From positions 75,033-139,032 of the forward strand of contig JADJXV010000026.1 in the NCBI GenBank assembly GCA_016720145.1: DNA of 64,000 bases. The letters run 5' to 3'. This document shows, piece after piece, positions 45,001-53,964 of the stretch (position 1 is its first letter; every line of letters starts with the position of its first letter). A model generated the notes under the pieces. The model searched no databases, was not told the DNA's origin, and saw only the letters and a program-made list of their open reading frames with translations. Both the position numbers and the translations under genes were made by a program. This stretch comes from Ignavibacteria bacterium. Lineage in GTDB: Bacteria > Bacteroidota > Ignavibacteria > Kapaibacteriales > UBA961.

Positions 45001-45245
45001 ACAGTACGCTCATAATTTACAAAGCGAACACCATCGAAGCGAACGAGTCCTTCGAATGTACCGAGCCATAAATAGCCGTTTTTGGATTGATAAATCGCCG
45101 GTATCGCATTATCCTGTAATCCCTTGCCGGATTTCCAAAAATCATGCTCATAATGTGCCGGAGCTTTATTCCCATTCAAGCTCCATGTGTCTTGTGGTGA
45201 AAGGAAACAAATTCCGAAGAGTAGAAGAGTATAAAATAATTTCAT
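42086..45245 (-). CDS. Two-component-propeller sensor histidine kinase, single-base frameshift near 42340
   Basis: About 1052 residues if the break is repaired. Signal peptide; twelve or more propeller repeats (WIGTSKGLLSF-type; ~25-680); Y_Y_Y domain (~690-765); one membrane helix (LLAILALAAVGFILY); HisKA with phospho-acceptor in AHDLKNPIAGIA; HATPase with N-box LDNLVSNAIKFSP. The frame stops after VELSVASP. The other frame continues SMVRIEVRDEGPGM, GLGLSIVKKL to 42086. Removing one T fixes it. No receiver or AraC output domain. It probably senses extracellular glycans or envelope signals; no response-regulator gene is adjacent. Confidence 0.82.
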
Positions 45246-45294
45246 ACAAAATCATAAGGGTTAGTTTAATTATAATGGTACGTATCCTACACTG

Positions 45295-46212
45295 CTATTC
45301 CTCGACGGCGATTATCAAAAACTGAGAAGGCAGCCAGAATTTCTCGGAATCGGTGATTTTGAGGGATACAATTTTCTTGTTATCATCATAATTTGGTGTT
45401 AAGAACTTTGGATTATGCGATGAAACCACAGCGAATCTTTTGCATTTTTTGATAAAAATAATTTCTGATTGAGAAAACACATCAAATGAGTTGAATTTCT
45501 TCACATTTAATTCCTTGGCAGGAGTAAGCGTCTCTCCATGTTTTCCAAGGACCCAAAGATCGGCTCCACCTACCTGCTGTACTATCCCACGCTTGAGAAG
45601 TTCATCCTCTGTACCGATGGAATAATAGACAAATTTTGATTTCGGCTCATTATCTACCTTCTTCACTTCAATGGATTTATCAGTGTTTTTGACGGAAGCT
45701 TTTGTAGCCATAGTACCAACCAAAGTACTGTCCTGCGCTTTTAATTCATAAAAATCAGCATATAATTTACGTACATCTGTTTCCTGACTGGCAAATTTAT
45801 CCTTCATCGAAGCGAGCTTGACTTTGATGGCATTGGTGTGTGCGGCGAGTTGTGGATTCTGGCGTTCGATAGACATGATTTTCGATTCAAGATCTTGAAT
45901 GCGTGTTTTGCTTGAATTGATAACATTGGAGACCGAGTCAAGCGTTGAGAACCATACAGCAGTCTCTGCTTCAGAACCTTGACGGTGAACAGGTTTCCCG
46001 TTCTCTCCGGTCAAGTAGAGAAGCTTATCATATACTTCATTGATAGTTGCTGTAGCATCCGCCATCACGTCATTCAAGCTATCTTTCTGCACACTCATCT
46101 CGAGCATCGCAGCATATTGAGCTTTTTCATTCTGCATTTTCACGATTTCTTCTTTATTAGAGCAGCCGGAAAACAACGCAATAACGACAAACAACGTAGC
46201 AATTTTTTTCAT
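45295..46212 (-). CDS. Coiled-coil lipoprotein (Cbp1-like)
   Basis: 305 residues. Lipoprotein signal VVIALFSGC; a coiled coil over ~15-165 (IQDLESKIMSIERQ); then a beta-rich C-terminal domain with FVYYSIGTEDELLKRGIVQQ. That layout resembles Bacteroidota proteins annotated as Cbp1-family adhesin-like lipoproteins. Anchored in a membrane with its coiled coil in the periplasm or outside. Function not established; monocistronic. Confidence 0.65.
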   Translation of the reverse strand: MKKIATLFVVIALFSGCSNKEEIVKMQNEKAQYAAMLEMSVQKDSLNDVMADATATINEVYDKLLYLTGENGKPVHRQGSEAETAVWFSTLDSVSNVINSSKTRIQDLESKIMSIERQNPQLAAHTNAIKVKLASMKDKFASQETDVRKLYADFYELKAQDSTLVGTMATKASVKNTDKSIEVKKVDNEPKSKFVYYSIGTEDELLKRGIVQQVGGADLWVLGKHGETLTPAKELNVKKFNSFDVFSQSEIIFIKKCKRFAVVSSHNPKFLTPNYDDNKKIVSLKITDSEKFWLPSQFLIIAVEE

Positions 46213-46573
46213 AACATTCTCCCGTAAAATTCAGTAATTATCCGCCGATGCGGGTGTATATCGATAATGTACCTGTATTGGAATGCAAAATACAAAAGGA
46301 GTTGGTTGTTGCAAAGAAGTAAAGTGAGAAGAGATGAAATAATCTAGAAATAATATGAACAAATAGAACAACAGTGCTAAATATGTAAATTTTGTGTACC
46401 CGTTGGTTACATTCCTAGCCTCGTCTGCGGGCACCCATTGCCGTCCAGGCGTTAGGGGAATATTCACCTCTATTCATACCGATAAAGAAGATTGGTCACA
46501 TTTCTTGAAAAGTTGTAATTTCGTACTACCAATCACTCTACTCTTCTTTTCACACATATCGGAGAATACAACC
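46213..46573. repeat. Intergenic region holding GC-rich hairpin repeat, copy 2 (46406-46457)
   Basis: 361 bp with no gene. The repeat at 46406-46457 is the reverse complement of 12321-12370, with a few mismatches; CGCCTGG ... CCAGGCG-like ends flank CCCATTGCCG. The rest is AT-rich and should carry the promoters of the two divergent genes. Confidence 0.6.
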
Positions 46574-47047
46574 ATGGTACGACGTATCATCCTCCCGTAC
46601 GCGCCCTCACTCAAGAAACGCGCGCTTGAATTACGCAACCAAAGCACCCCAAGTGAAAATCAACTCTGGCAATCACTCAAAGGTAAGTACAATGGTATAT
46701 ATGACTTCCACCGGCAAAAGCCACTCCTTTATTGGATAGCAGATTTTTATTGTGTGGAATTAAGACTTGTTATTGAATTAGACGGTAGTGTGCACAACGA
46801 CCCCGTCCAACGTGAAAAAGACAAGATCAAAGAACGAGAATTAAACGCTGTTGGTATCAATATTCTTCGTTTTTCAAACAATGATGTCCTACAGCATTCT
46901 GATGCTGTTCTCTCTATAATCACGACATATATCAAGTGTTTTGAATTGAAAGAATGGATATTTTTTGATGATGATGTTCGGTTCTTGAATCCATTGGCAT
47001 GCAATAGGGCGGAGTTGGTGTTGAAGCAGGGGATAAATGTGGAATAG
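46574..47047 (+). CDS. DUF559 endonuclease-like protein
   Basis: 157 residues from the ATG at 46574; the frame is open upstream through the repeat to 46394 but that part is not DUF559. Pattern: LKKRALELRNQSTPSENQLW, FHRQKPLLYWIADFYC, LVIELDGSVHN. This is the Vsr-like PD-(D/E)xK fold (D in ADF, E-x-D in IELDG). Biological role unknown in the family; nicking or repair nuclease has been proposed. Flanked on both sides by intergenic repeats. Confidence 0.8.
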   Translation: MVRRIILPYAPSLKKRALELRNQSTPSENQLWQSLKGKYNGIYDFHRQKPLLYWIADFYCVELRLVIELDGSVHNDPVQREKDKIKERELNAVGINILRFSNNDVLQHSDAVLSIITTYIKCFELKEWIFFDDDVRFLNPLACNRAELVLKQGINVE

Positions 47048-47067
47048 ATGCTGATTTAGCACTGGCA

Positions 47068-47325
47068 AACCCACCCCTGCCCCTCCCGAGAGGGGTTAAG
47101 AATCGGGATGTACGGTTGGTGCCGCCCAAAACGTTCAAAGTCCCCTCTCGGGAGGGGATTTAGGGGTGGGTTAGCCGATATCTCGTTTTATGCTGAAGAA
47201 TCATTGCGCACCAAAACGTTCAAAGTCCCCTCTCGGGAGGGGATTTAGGGGTGGGTTCTTGGGATGTAGCGTTGGTTTAGCGTCTGGACTGCAATGGGTG
47301 ACCGCGGGGAGGCTTGGAGTGAGAT
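47068..47325. repeat. Repeat cluster: CCCCTCTCGGGAGGGG hairpins plus GC-rich hairpin copy 3
   Basis: AAAACGTTCAAAGTCCCC then TCTCGGGAGGGGATTTAGGG occurs twice as a direct repeat (47126-47172 and 47212-47256). A third, inverted and partial unit (CCCCTCCCGAGAGGGG) is at 47075-47096. 47278-47325 is a third copy of the CGCCTG/CAGGCG-type repeat, more diverged. It fills the 305-bp gap before the PH-like gene. Confidence 0.75.
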
Positions 47326-47352
47326 GAAGCGTACCTACAAAATATCCAGTAC

Positions 47353-47841
47353 TCACTTTGCCATTACTTTAGGCGATATACTTCGCTTGAGTTGGGTGAG
47401 TGAACGCGTAAGCTCACGTTCGTTGTCGAAACCAGCCGGACGGATTCTGAGTAAACGTCTTCGTCCTGCGATTCTGATCTTTACTATACGGTAGGCGCCT
47501 TCACGAGAGGGACGTTCTTTGCCGAAAGAAATACGCTGGATATCATTTTTGTGGAAAATACGCTCACGAAAACGATTGCGGAGTATGATTCCATTAGCGG
47601 TAAAGATAAGTCGTCGATTCATAAATCTGCTGATGCCTGCTCCAATTGCTGTCGTTATGACAAATATTGCCAGAAGTACCACTATTGGGTCGTGAAGGGT
47701 AATCGACAGCTGGCCGGAGTCGATGGTGCCGCGAAGTAAAGAGTACAGTACAAGTGCTACAGCATACACTGCAATAGCCTGCCAGTAAAAATCTATACGA
47801 TAATAAAACTCTTTATCTTCATTTTCTGTAATTGGCTTCAT
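47353..47841 (-). CDS. Membrane-anchored PH-like domain protein
   Basis: 162 residues: two membrane helices (~18-38 and ~52-72), then a C-terminal PH-like beta domain (RRLIFTANGIILRNRFRERIFHKNDIQRISFG), a pattern of bacterial PH (bPH) proteins. Basic residues (RIAGRRRLLRIR) face the cytoplasm. Role unknown. Its start codon overlaps the murG stop, so it is coexpressed with murG. Confidence 0.65.
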   Translation of the reverse strand: MKPITENEDKEFYYRIDFYWQAIAVYAVALVLYSLLRGTIDSGQLSITLHDPIVVLLAIFVITTAIGAGISRFMNRRLIFTANGIILRNRFRERIFHKNDIQRISFGKERPSREGAYRIVKIRIAGRRRLLRIRPAGFDNERELTRSLTQLKRSISPKVMAK

Positions 47842-48962
47842 CGTTTCTCCCGTGTGGAATGTGAGGATTGATTTTCAGCAAGCTTGATAAGAATATCTGC
47901 AGCATCTTTCGCTGCGTTTGGTCGTGCCAGCGCGCTGACTGCTGTGGACATTGCTTCGATTTTTGCCGGTGATGCGAGAAGTTCGGTGACTACTTTGAAA
48001 AATGAATCGTTCAATGATTTATCGGCAATCATGATTGCAGCGCCGGCATTCACGAGCGCTTTTGCGTTGTATTCTTGTTCGTTATTGGCAGCTGAAGGCA
48101 AGGGAACAAGTACTGCAGGCTTCCCGACGATGGTGAGTTCGGCGACAGTCCCGCCACCCGCTCTACAGACGACAACATCCGCCGCGGAATACGCTGACGC
48201 CATATCATCAATAAATGTCCTGCATATAATACCGTTCGGCAGGATCGACGGTGGTGTGTAATTCTTACCGGTCTGCCAAAGCACTTGAATTCCTTCTGCC
48301 GATAATACAGCCGCAGACTCAGCTATCACATGATTAATTGATCGAGCGCCAAGACTTCCGCCAAAGACAAATATCGTAGGTTTATGAGGGTCGAGTCCAA
48401 ACGAAACTCTCGCTTCGAATTGATTGGGAAGATCTACTAGCATCGATTGCCTGACTGGATTACCTATGACATGCATTTTGCTGTGAAGAGTTGTCGGAAA
48501 GTACTGTTTTGATTCGTTAAACGCAAGGACGATAGCGCTTGCTTTCGGTGCGAGGAGGCGATTAGTCTTACCCGGCAATACATTTGACTCTAAGAGCATC
48601 ATCGGAATCTTGAGAAATTGTGCAACCATACCGGCTGGATAACTTATGTATGTTCCACCGCAGAGAATGACGTCGATTTTGTGGCGTTTGCAAAGTGAAC
48701 GAACGGCGAGGATGGAACGTATAATTTTTAATGGTAAAATAGGAGTGGAACGATGGAAAATACCTTGAAAACCGGTAACGGGAATTGGTGCAAACTGATA
48801 GCCAAGCTCAGGGACAATCCGTGCTTCGATACGGTGAGGATTCCCGACAAACAGTACTGAACATTCATTGCCGAGCCTCGCTCGTACCTGCTCTATGACC
48901 GCAATAGCTGGAAATAAATCCCCCCCGGTACCGCCTGCTGCTACAAGAATATTCATATTCAA
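47838..48962 (-). CDS. murG: MurG, lipid II synthase
   Basis: 374 residues (start may be the ATG two codons later, MNILVAAGG). GGTGGDLFPAIAV, GNPVRQSM, GGSLGARSIN and AGGGTVAELTIVGKPAVLV are the family blocks. It transfers GlcNAc from UDP-GlcNAc to lipid I at the inner face of the membrane. Unusually, the rest of the mur/fts cluster is not adjacent. The common GGTGGH is here GGTGGD, a change at the His that is normally conserved in the first glycine loop; a functional effect would need testing. Confidence 0.9.
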   Translation of the reverse strand: MNMNILVAAGGTGGDLFPAIAVIEQVRARLGNECSVLFVGNPHRIEARIVPELGYQFAPIPVTGFQGIFHRSTPILPLKIIRSILAVRSLCKRHKIDVILCGGTYISYPAGMVAQFLKIPMMLLESNVLPGKTNRLLAPKASAIVLAFNESKQYFPTTLHSKMHVIGNPVRQSMLVDLPNQFEARVSFGLDPHKPTIFVFGGSLGARSINHVIAESAAVLSAEGIQVLWQTGKNYTPPSILPNGIICRTFIDDMASAYSAADVVVCRAGGGTVAELTIVGKPAVLVPLPSAANNEQEYNAKALVNAGAAIMIADKSLNDSFFKVVTELLASPAKIEAMSTAVSALARPNAAKDAADILIKLAENQSSHSTREKR

Positions 48963-49130
48963 TATGTTAGGAAAACCTAAATAAATGAAAAGCCAAGCAT
49001 CATTTTACAAACAATCGAGGTATCAATTGTCTGCCTAATTTTTTCATGCTTCAATAGCACGAAAATACCTAATTTTTGCGTAATTTGGACTTGAGCGGCA
49101 AACTAAGTTTCCATAAAATAGTCATTCAGC

Positions 49131-50135
49131 ATGAAAATCTTTTCTCTCCTTTTTGTTTTTTCAATTGTAGTCAGTACAAATGCTTATAGTCAGGCATCGC
49201 TCGTCCGTAATCGTCTGCAGGCAGTCGCACTTGGAAAAGTGGAGGATGTTAAGAAAGAATTGCCTGATATACTTGCTGAATTTCCCGAAGATCCGGGCGT
49301 GCAATTCCTTCATGGAGTAGTACTTGAAGATGCTTCTCGAGCGCTGAGGATCTACGAAAAAATTATTAAAGAACACCCCGATTGCGAGTGGGCAGATGAC
49401 TCCCAGTGGCGGATTGTACAGTTCTATTCTCTTCGTAAAGACACCCTCCGCGCTCGCAAAGAACTCAAAGTATATCGCGAAAAATATCCACAATCAGAGT
49501 TTTTGTTGAATGCTGCGGAGATGGTGAAAGCTACCGTTGGCTTCATGAAAGTTGATAAATCATCTCTTGCAACCAGCGATTCAAAGCCAATTACATCAGA
49601 CACAAGAACAATAGCCAAATCCTCAGATTCTGTCGTAAAATTGCCTGTAAAAGCCACACCTTCAGACTCAAAAACAGGAACAAAACCAGCAATTCAAGAT
49701 CCTAAAGCAACGAGTAAACAAGTATCACCGGCGCCGAAAGTATCGCCTGCGCCGACTGCATCGCTTGAACCTAAAGCATCCGTTAAATCTTCTACAGATA
49801 AGAAAAATTCAGTAAAGAAAGATGTACCCGAAACAAAAACTACTGCTAAAACAACTCCTGAAGTAAAAGCATCAACCAAGGTCGAACCTAAAAATGAAAA
49901 CAAAGAGGTATTTAGTTTGCAGGTAGGGAGTTATGATACTCGCGAAGCAGCAGAAAACGAAGTTAAAAATTTTAAACTAAAACGCATGAGAGCGAGTGTT
50001 TCAGAGAAAACCATCGAAGGTGCCACAAAATTCGCTGTGTTTATTGGTGAATATGCTACGAAAGAATCAGCAGAAAAGGCAAAGGAATTAGTGCAGAAAA
50101 GTTGCTCGTGTACACCCTTCGTCGTTGGTAAATAA
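49131..50135 (+). CDS. SPOR-domain protein with TPR-like region
   Basis: 334 residues. Signal peptide (LLFVFSIVVSTNAYS), then a helical TPR-like part (~20-140), a Lys/Thr/Ser/Pro-rich low-complexity linker (~145-255), and a C-terminal SPOR domain (FSLQVGSYDTREAAENEVKN). SPOR domains bind denuded peptidoglycan at division sites. The protein is probably periplasmic, spanning the wall with its flexible linker. It is divergent from murG. Confidence 0.85.
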   Translation: MKIFSLLFVFSIVVSTNAYSQASLVRNRLQAVALGKVEDVKKELPDILAEFPEDPGVQFLHGVVLEDASRALRIYEKIIKEHPDCEWADDSQWRIVQFYSLRKDTLRARKELKVYREKYPQSEFLLNAAEMVKATVGFMKVDKSSLATSDSKPITSDTRTIAKSSDSVVKLPVKATPSDSKTGTKPAIQDPKATSKQVSPAPKVSPAPTASLEPKASVKSSTDKKNSVKKDVPETKTTAKTTPEVKASTKVEPKNENKEVFSLQVGSYDTREAAENEVKNFKLKRMRASVSEKTIEGATKFAVFIGEYATKESAEKAKELVQKSCSCTPFVVGK

Positions 50136-50139
50136 TGTA

Positions 50140-51273
50140 TTACCACGCTTCGAAAAATCCTAAATACAATTGCATTTCTTCTCGAGAAAATCCTATATCA
50201 AATCTCAAGTTAGCACGTTCATCAGGCATCACTGCGAATCGGATCCCGAAGCCACCGCTTAGTCTAATAGTACTGAAAGATAAATCGTCAAGTGTGTTAT
50301 AGACATCTCCCACACCTACAAAACCCACCGCACCGAACCGCCACCAAATCGGAGCACGGTATTCTGCCTGAGCGAGTAATGCATTATTGTCTCGAAACCG
50401 ACTGTTGAAATAGCCGCGCAGTAAATACTCTCCACCCAAGCTCGAAAAATTATAAAATGGAGCACCTGTACTTACAAAGCTAGCAACTGCTTGATAAGTA
50501 ACGACATCATTCTCTCTGAATCCTTCGTAGTATTCTCTAAAATCAACGATGAACTTTCGGTATGAGTATTCACTCGCCAATGCAGAGCCATACAAAATGA
50601 ATTTTGCATCGAAATATCTGCCTTTGAGGGCAGAAAATAAATTGTCGCGCGTGTCAAAGTTGCCTACAGCTCCGATACCACTGACTCTACCGCCCGCACT
50701 TCCAATAATAGAACGTGATTGTATCAGACCTGTCCTACTGCTTGCCATCGTATCAGCATTCTGAATATTATCAAAACGCATATCATAGATTCCACCAAGA
50801 TTCCATCCTTTACGAATGCTATTTCCTTTGAGATTGGCTAGAAAATTTACGATGATTTTAAAACCTTCCGGTGTATAACTCTCTTTATCAAGAATAGTAG
50901 TGCGATTACCTCGCCCAAATAAAAATCCCGGATACTTACTGTATTTAAAAGTAGAAGTAACGACCATAGATTCACCCTCAAGATAAAATTCAGGATAAAT
51001 CCCAATGCTAAATTGTTTTCGTTGGCTATACTCGGTACTCGCCGTGATATTCGAAGGACGGGTTTTGGGTATGGTGTCTAATCGGAAATAATACAGACCT
51101 CCAAAACCTCCGACGAGCTTCGTCTCGCGGGTATAGCTGATATACGGGAACATTGTAAATCCGGATCGACTTACCGGTGGGATAGTATCGGTGGGTTCGT
51201 CTGCGAGAATACTACCTGAGCAGAGAATTAGAATTGCAATAATTGAAAAGACTTGTCTTTGAGATTGTACCAT
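50140..51273 (-). CDS. Omp85/BamA-type outer-membrane barrel without POTRA domains
   Basis: 377 residues: signal peptide (IIAILILCSGSILA), then a 'bacterial surface antigen' barrel with GNFDTRDNLFSALKGRYFDA, GGEYLLRGYFNSRFRD (lid-loop R-G-Y/F) and terminal aromatic in LGFFEAW. Lacks room for POTRA domains, so it is a stand-alone barrel such as those found fused to or paired with patatins. Function unknown; convergent with the SPOR gene, 4 bp apart. Confidence 0.8.
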   Translation of the reverse strand: MVQSQRQVFSIIAILILCSGSILADEPTDTIPPVSRSGFTMFPYISYTRETKLVGGFGGLYYFRLDTIPKTRPSNITASTEYSQRKQFSIGIYPEFYLEGESMVVTSTFKYSKYPGFLFGRGNRTTILDKESYTPEGFKIIVNFLANLKGNSIRKGWNLGGIYDMRFDNIQNADTMASSRTGLIQSRSIIGSAGGRVSGIGAVGNFDTRDNLFSALKGRYFDAKFILYGSALASEYSYRKFIVDFREYYEGFRENDVVTYQAVASFVSTGAPFYNFSSLGGEYLLRGYFNSRFRDNNALLAQAEYRAPIWWRFGAVGFVGVGDVYNTLDDLSFSTIRLSGGFGIRFAVMPDERANLRFDIGFSREEMQLYLGFFEAW

Positions 51274-51305
51274 GTATAATTGATAAGCACATATATGTAT
51301 CGATA

Positions 51306-53672
51306 TTATGCTGATGTATGAAGTAATTTTCGAGCTTCTTTGAGCCCATGAATAATTGTTTCAGGAGGAATTTCGACTTCAAATCCCGTGTGCGGTACAC
51401 CTCGTTGATCGGCGACTCTTTTTTGCACTTCCAAAAATGCAAGCTCCGACTCTTTCGCTCTCCCTAAGTAGAGTAATGAATATGCTTTAAGGTGTAAAGC
51501 ATACGACTGTTTCGGAGCATTTGACAAAGATAATTCAGCCCAAGTGAGAGCATCTGTAAATTTCTTCTGATTCCCTGCAATTTGCGCGAGTGTAGCGGCT
51601 GCACTTGCTGCAATGGTAGTTGAAAGTGTACCGAATTCAAGTGCAAGCTTTAGTGCTTGCTCGGCTTGATCGGTGAGCTCCATGCGGGCGAGCGTCTGCC
51701 CGAGCTGGAACCACGCATAACTGTTTTCGGGTTCTTCTTTCACATGCTGTATGAGCAAATCATAATTTCGCTTGACTTTTTGTTCCATAATCTCCCGACT
51801 TTGATCATACCCGAGATGATAAATTTCCACTTCACTCATGATGACTTTTCCTCCAAGCGCGAGGATCGACGGGGTGATTTGTTCGTGTACTCTCCCTTGA
51901 AAGTACATTTTCGGATAACCGTAATTCCTAAATATACGGGGATAACTTCCGGTATGAACTTCGCTTACGCCGGAATTCTGCCTATGCGGACTAATTACTA
52001 CACAAACAATCCCACCAATTTCCTCCGGCATAGATTCTAACATCGATCGTAGATGAACCTTTGCATCAGCATGGAGGCGTTCATCTGCGTCAAGGTAAAG
52101 TATCCAAGTCCCGCTGCATTCTTTTAGAGATGCATTTCGAGCTTCAGCAAAGTCACCGGTCCAAGGTTTCTCAAAAACTTTTGCTCCGAATGAAAGTGCA
52201 ATTTGCATAGTTGAGTCGATCGAGCCGGTATCGACAATGACAATCTCATCAGCTACACCTTCGACGCTTTTCAAACAATCCGCCAAGTTGTTTTCTTCGT
52301 TTTTCACGATCATGCACAGAGATAAAAGCGGACGTTGATTTTTTTTGATTGGCGTTTCTTGAATACTCTTTCCCTCAGAAGCAGGCTGTGACTGTGTTGA
52401 ATAGACTTTATTAAAAAAATCAGATCGCTGAGGTTCGAGTGTGGTACTATTTGTCAATGTTCGTTGCAAGTTAATTTGTGTAATATAATTACGAATATCT
52501 TCTCTTGTTGGCTCTAGGGATGAAGCGAGTAACAAATGCTTCTCTGCTCTGTCAAGTTCATTCTTTCTCATCGCACAATTTGCACTACCTACCAAACATG
52601 AAACATCTCGTGAATTCGCTTCTAACCCTTTTTTGAAATTGTACTCTGCTGGATTCCATTGTCCAAGGATTGCATTGCTCCGACCAAGCCGAAAATAGAT
52701 TTGTTCGACAGGTAAATGATACTCACCTGATACTTTTGCCATGGAATTGCTTGCAGTACGGCAGGTAAGCATTGACTGATAAGCATCAATTGCTTCAGCG
52801 GTTCGCTCGAGCGCTGTGAACGCCTCTCCAAGGACAAAATATGCTAAAGATTGATGGGGGATTAATGATAAAGAACGTTCGGCACTTTCAATAGCACGTG
52901 AGTAATTGTTTAATTGATAATCAATGACACCGGCATAACACAACGCTTGAGGTAATATCAAGCTTTGTGGCTTTGCATACTGAACTGCATTCCCAATATC
53001 ACTTTCTGCAAGAGTAATATTCCCAAGAGCGAGATGCGTTTTCGCACGATTGAGATAGGAATACGCATGATCGGGCTGTTGTTTTATCGCCACGTCAAGA
53101 AGTAGAATATTCCGCCTTTGCTTTTCAAGCATTGCAAGAGGCGATAAATTATACCCTTCATGATTGAATTTAATGGTAGATAGAGTTATTTCAAGCCCTT
53201 GTGCAAGAATTGATTCTAATATCTGTTCATGAATTATACCTTCAAATTTGATAGCAGGATGATTCCTGAAAAGGCGTAAAAGCGAACTCGAATAAATATC
53301 GGTGCCGCCATCTGCTCTTGCAGCATGAGACAGTACATCCACCAAAAATCCTCCCGAAACAGGAGTACTTGAAGTAATAGTTCGGATGACATCATCAGGA
53401 TTCAAAAGTCGCTCATCGGCATCAATGCTGAGTATCCACGTATTCTTAGCAACAGCAAGCGCTACATTTCGAGCTTTCGAAAAGTCATTCTGCCATGGAT
53501 GATGAAGAATGGTGCAGCCAAAGCTTTCGGCAATTTTGATAGTATCATCGGTCGAACCTGTATCGACGAGGATTATTTCGCCGGCAATGCTTGCTACCGA
53601 TGCAAGACATTCAGCCAACATTTTTTCTTCGTTTTTGGCTATGATACAGACTGAAAGTAAACTAGAATTCAT
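51306..53672 (-). CDS. Duplicated GT2 glycosyltransferase with TPR repeats
   Basis: 788 residues. Two GT2 domains: ~1-170 with VDTGSTDDT and SIDADER, and ~450-620 with VDTGSIDST and YLDADER. TPR repeats follow each (~175-420 and ~640-770; ALDLGTLSTTIAASAAATLAQ-like helices). The order GT2-TPR-GT2-TPR looks like an internal duplication-fusion of the SunS-like GT2-TPR type (cf. peptide or protein glycosyltransferases). Both catalytic DxD sets are intact. Acceptor unknown; protein glycosylation is plausible in a T9SS organism. Confidence 0.85.
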   Translation of the reverse strand: MNSSLLSVCIIAKNEEKMLAECLASVASIAGEIILVDTGSTDDTIKIAESFGCTILHHPWQNDFSKARNVALAVAKNTWILSIDADERLLNPDDVIRTITSSTPVSGGFLVDVLSHAARADGGTDIYSSSLLRLFRNHPAIKFEGIIHEQILESILAQGLEITLSTIKFNHEGYNLSPLAMLEKQRRNILLLDVAIKQQPDHAYSYLNRAKTHLALGNITLAESDIGNAVQYAKPQSLILPQALCYAGVIDYQLNNYSRAIESAERSLSLIPHQSLAYFVLGEAFTALERTAEAIDAYQSMLTCRTASNSMAKVSGEYHLPVEQIYFRLGRSNAILGQWNPAEYNFKKGLEANSRDVSCLVGSANCAMRKNELDRAEKHLLLASSLEPTREDIRNYITQINLQRTLTNSTTLEPQRSDFFNKVYSTQSQPASEGKSIQETPIKKNQRPLLSLCMIVKNEENNLADCLKSVEGVADEIVIVDTGSIDSTMQIALSFGAKVFEKPWTGDFAEARNASLKECSGTWILYLDADERLHADAKVHLRSMLESMPEEIGGIVCVVISPHRQNSGVSEVHTGSYPRIFRNYGYPKMYFQGRVHEQITPSILALGGKVIMSEVEIYHLGYDQSREIMEQKVKRNYDLLIQHVKEEPENSYAWFQLGQTLARMELTDQAEQALKLALEFGTLSTTIAASAAATLAQIAGNQKKFTDALTWAELSLSNAPKQSYALHLKAYSLLYLGRAKESELAFLEVQKRVADQRGVPHTGFEVEIPPETIIHGLKEARKLLHTSA

Positions 53673-53781
53673 GAATGATAGAACTACTAAAGAGAGAAGT
53701 AAGAAGTTGATTTTTCAAAATTAACGAACAATCACTCAATTAAAAAATTGAAGTCCGGAATGTGTGTGATTTGGTTGTAAT

Positions 53782-53817
53782 AAAAAAAACCGCACAGAAT
53801 CAATCTGTGCGGTTCTG
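53782..53817 (-). terminator. Rho-independent terminator of tRNA-Pro
   Basis: On the minus strand GAACCGCACAG-attgatt-CTGTGCGGTTTTTTTT: a 10-bp stem and a long T run directly after the tRNA 3' end. Confidence 0.92.
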
Positions 53818-53823
53818 ACTTAT

Positions 53824-53900
53824 TGGTCGGTGTGGCGGGATTTGAACCCACGACCCCTACTACCCCAAAGTAGTGCGCTACCGGGCTGCGCTACACACCG
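53824..53900 (-). tRNA. tRNA-Pro (anticodon GGG), CCA encoded
   Basis: 77 nt. Acceptor CGGTGTG pairs perfectly with CACACCG, followed by A and encoded CCA. Anticodon arm CTACT-TTGGGGT-AGTAG gives anticodon GGG. D-arm GCGCAGCCCGGTAGCGC and T-arm with GGTTCAAATCC are normal. Start base C1 is typical of bacterial tRNA-Pro. It ends in its own terminator. Confidence 0.95.
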
Positions 53901-53964
53901 TAATTGCACCGCGAAAATACATCTTGCGGTGCGAACTACCAAGCATTGAAAATCACTCTTGGAA

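Noticed and set aside
46394..46573. N-terminal extension of the DUF559 gene
   Set aside because: The extra 60 codons translate the GC-rich hairpin repeat; DUF559 homology starts just after the ATG at 46574.
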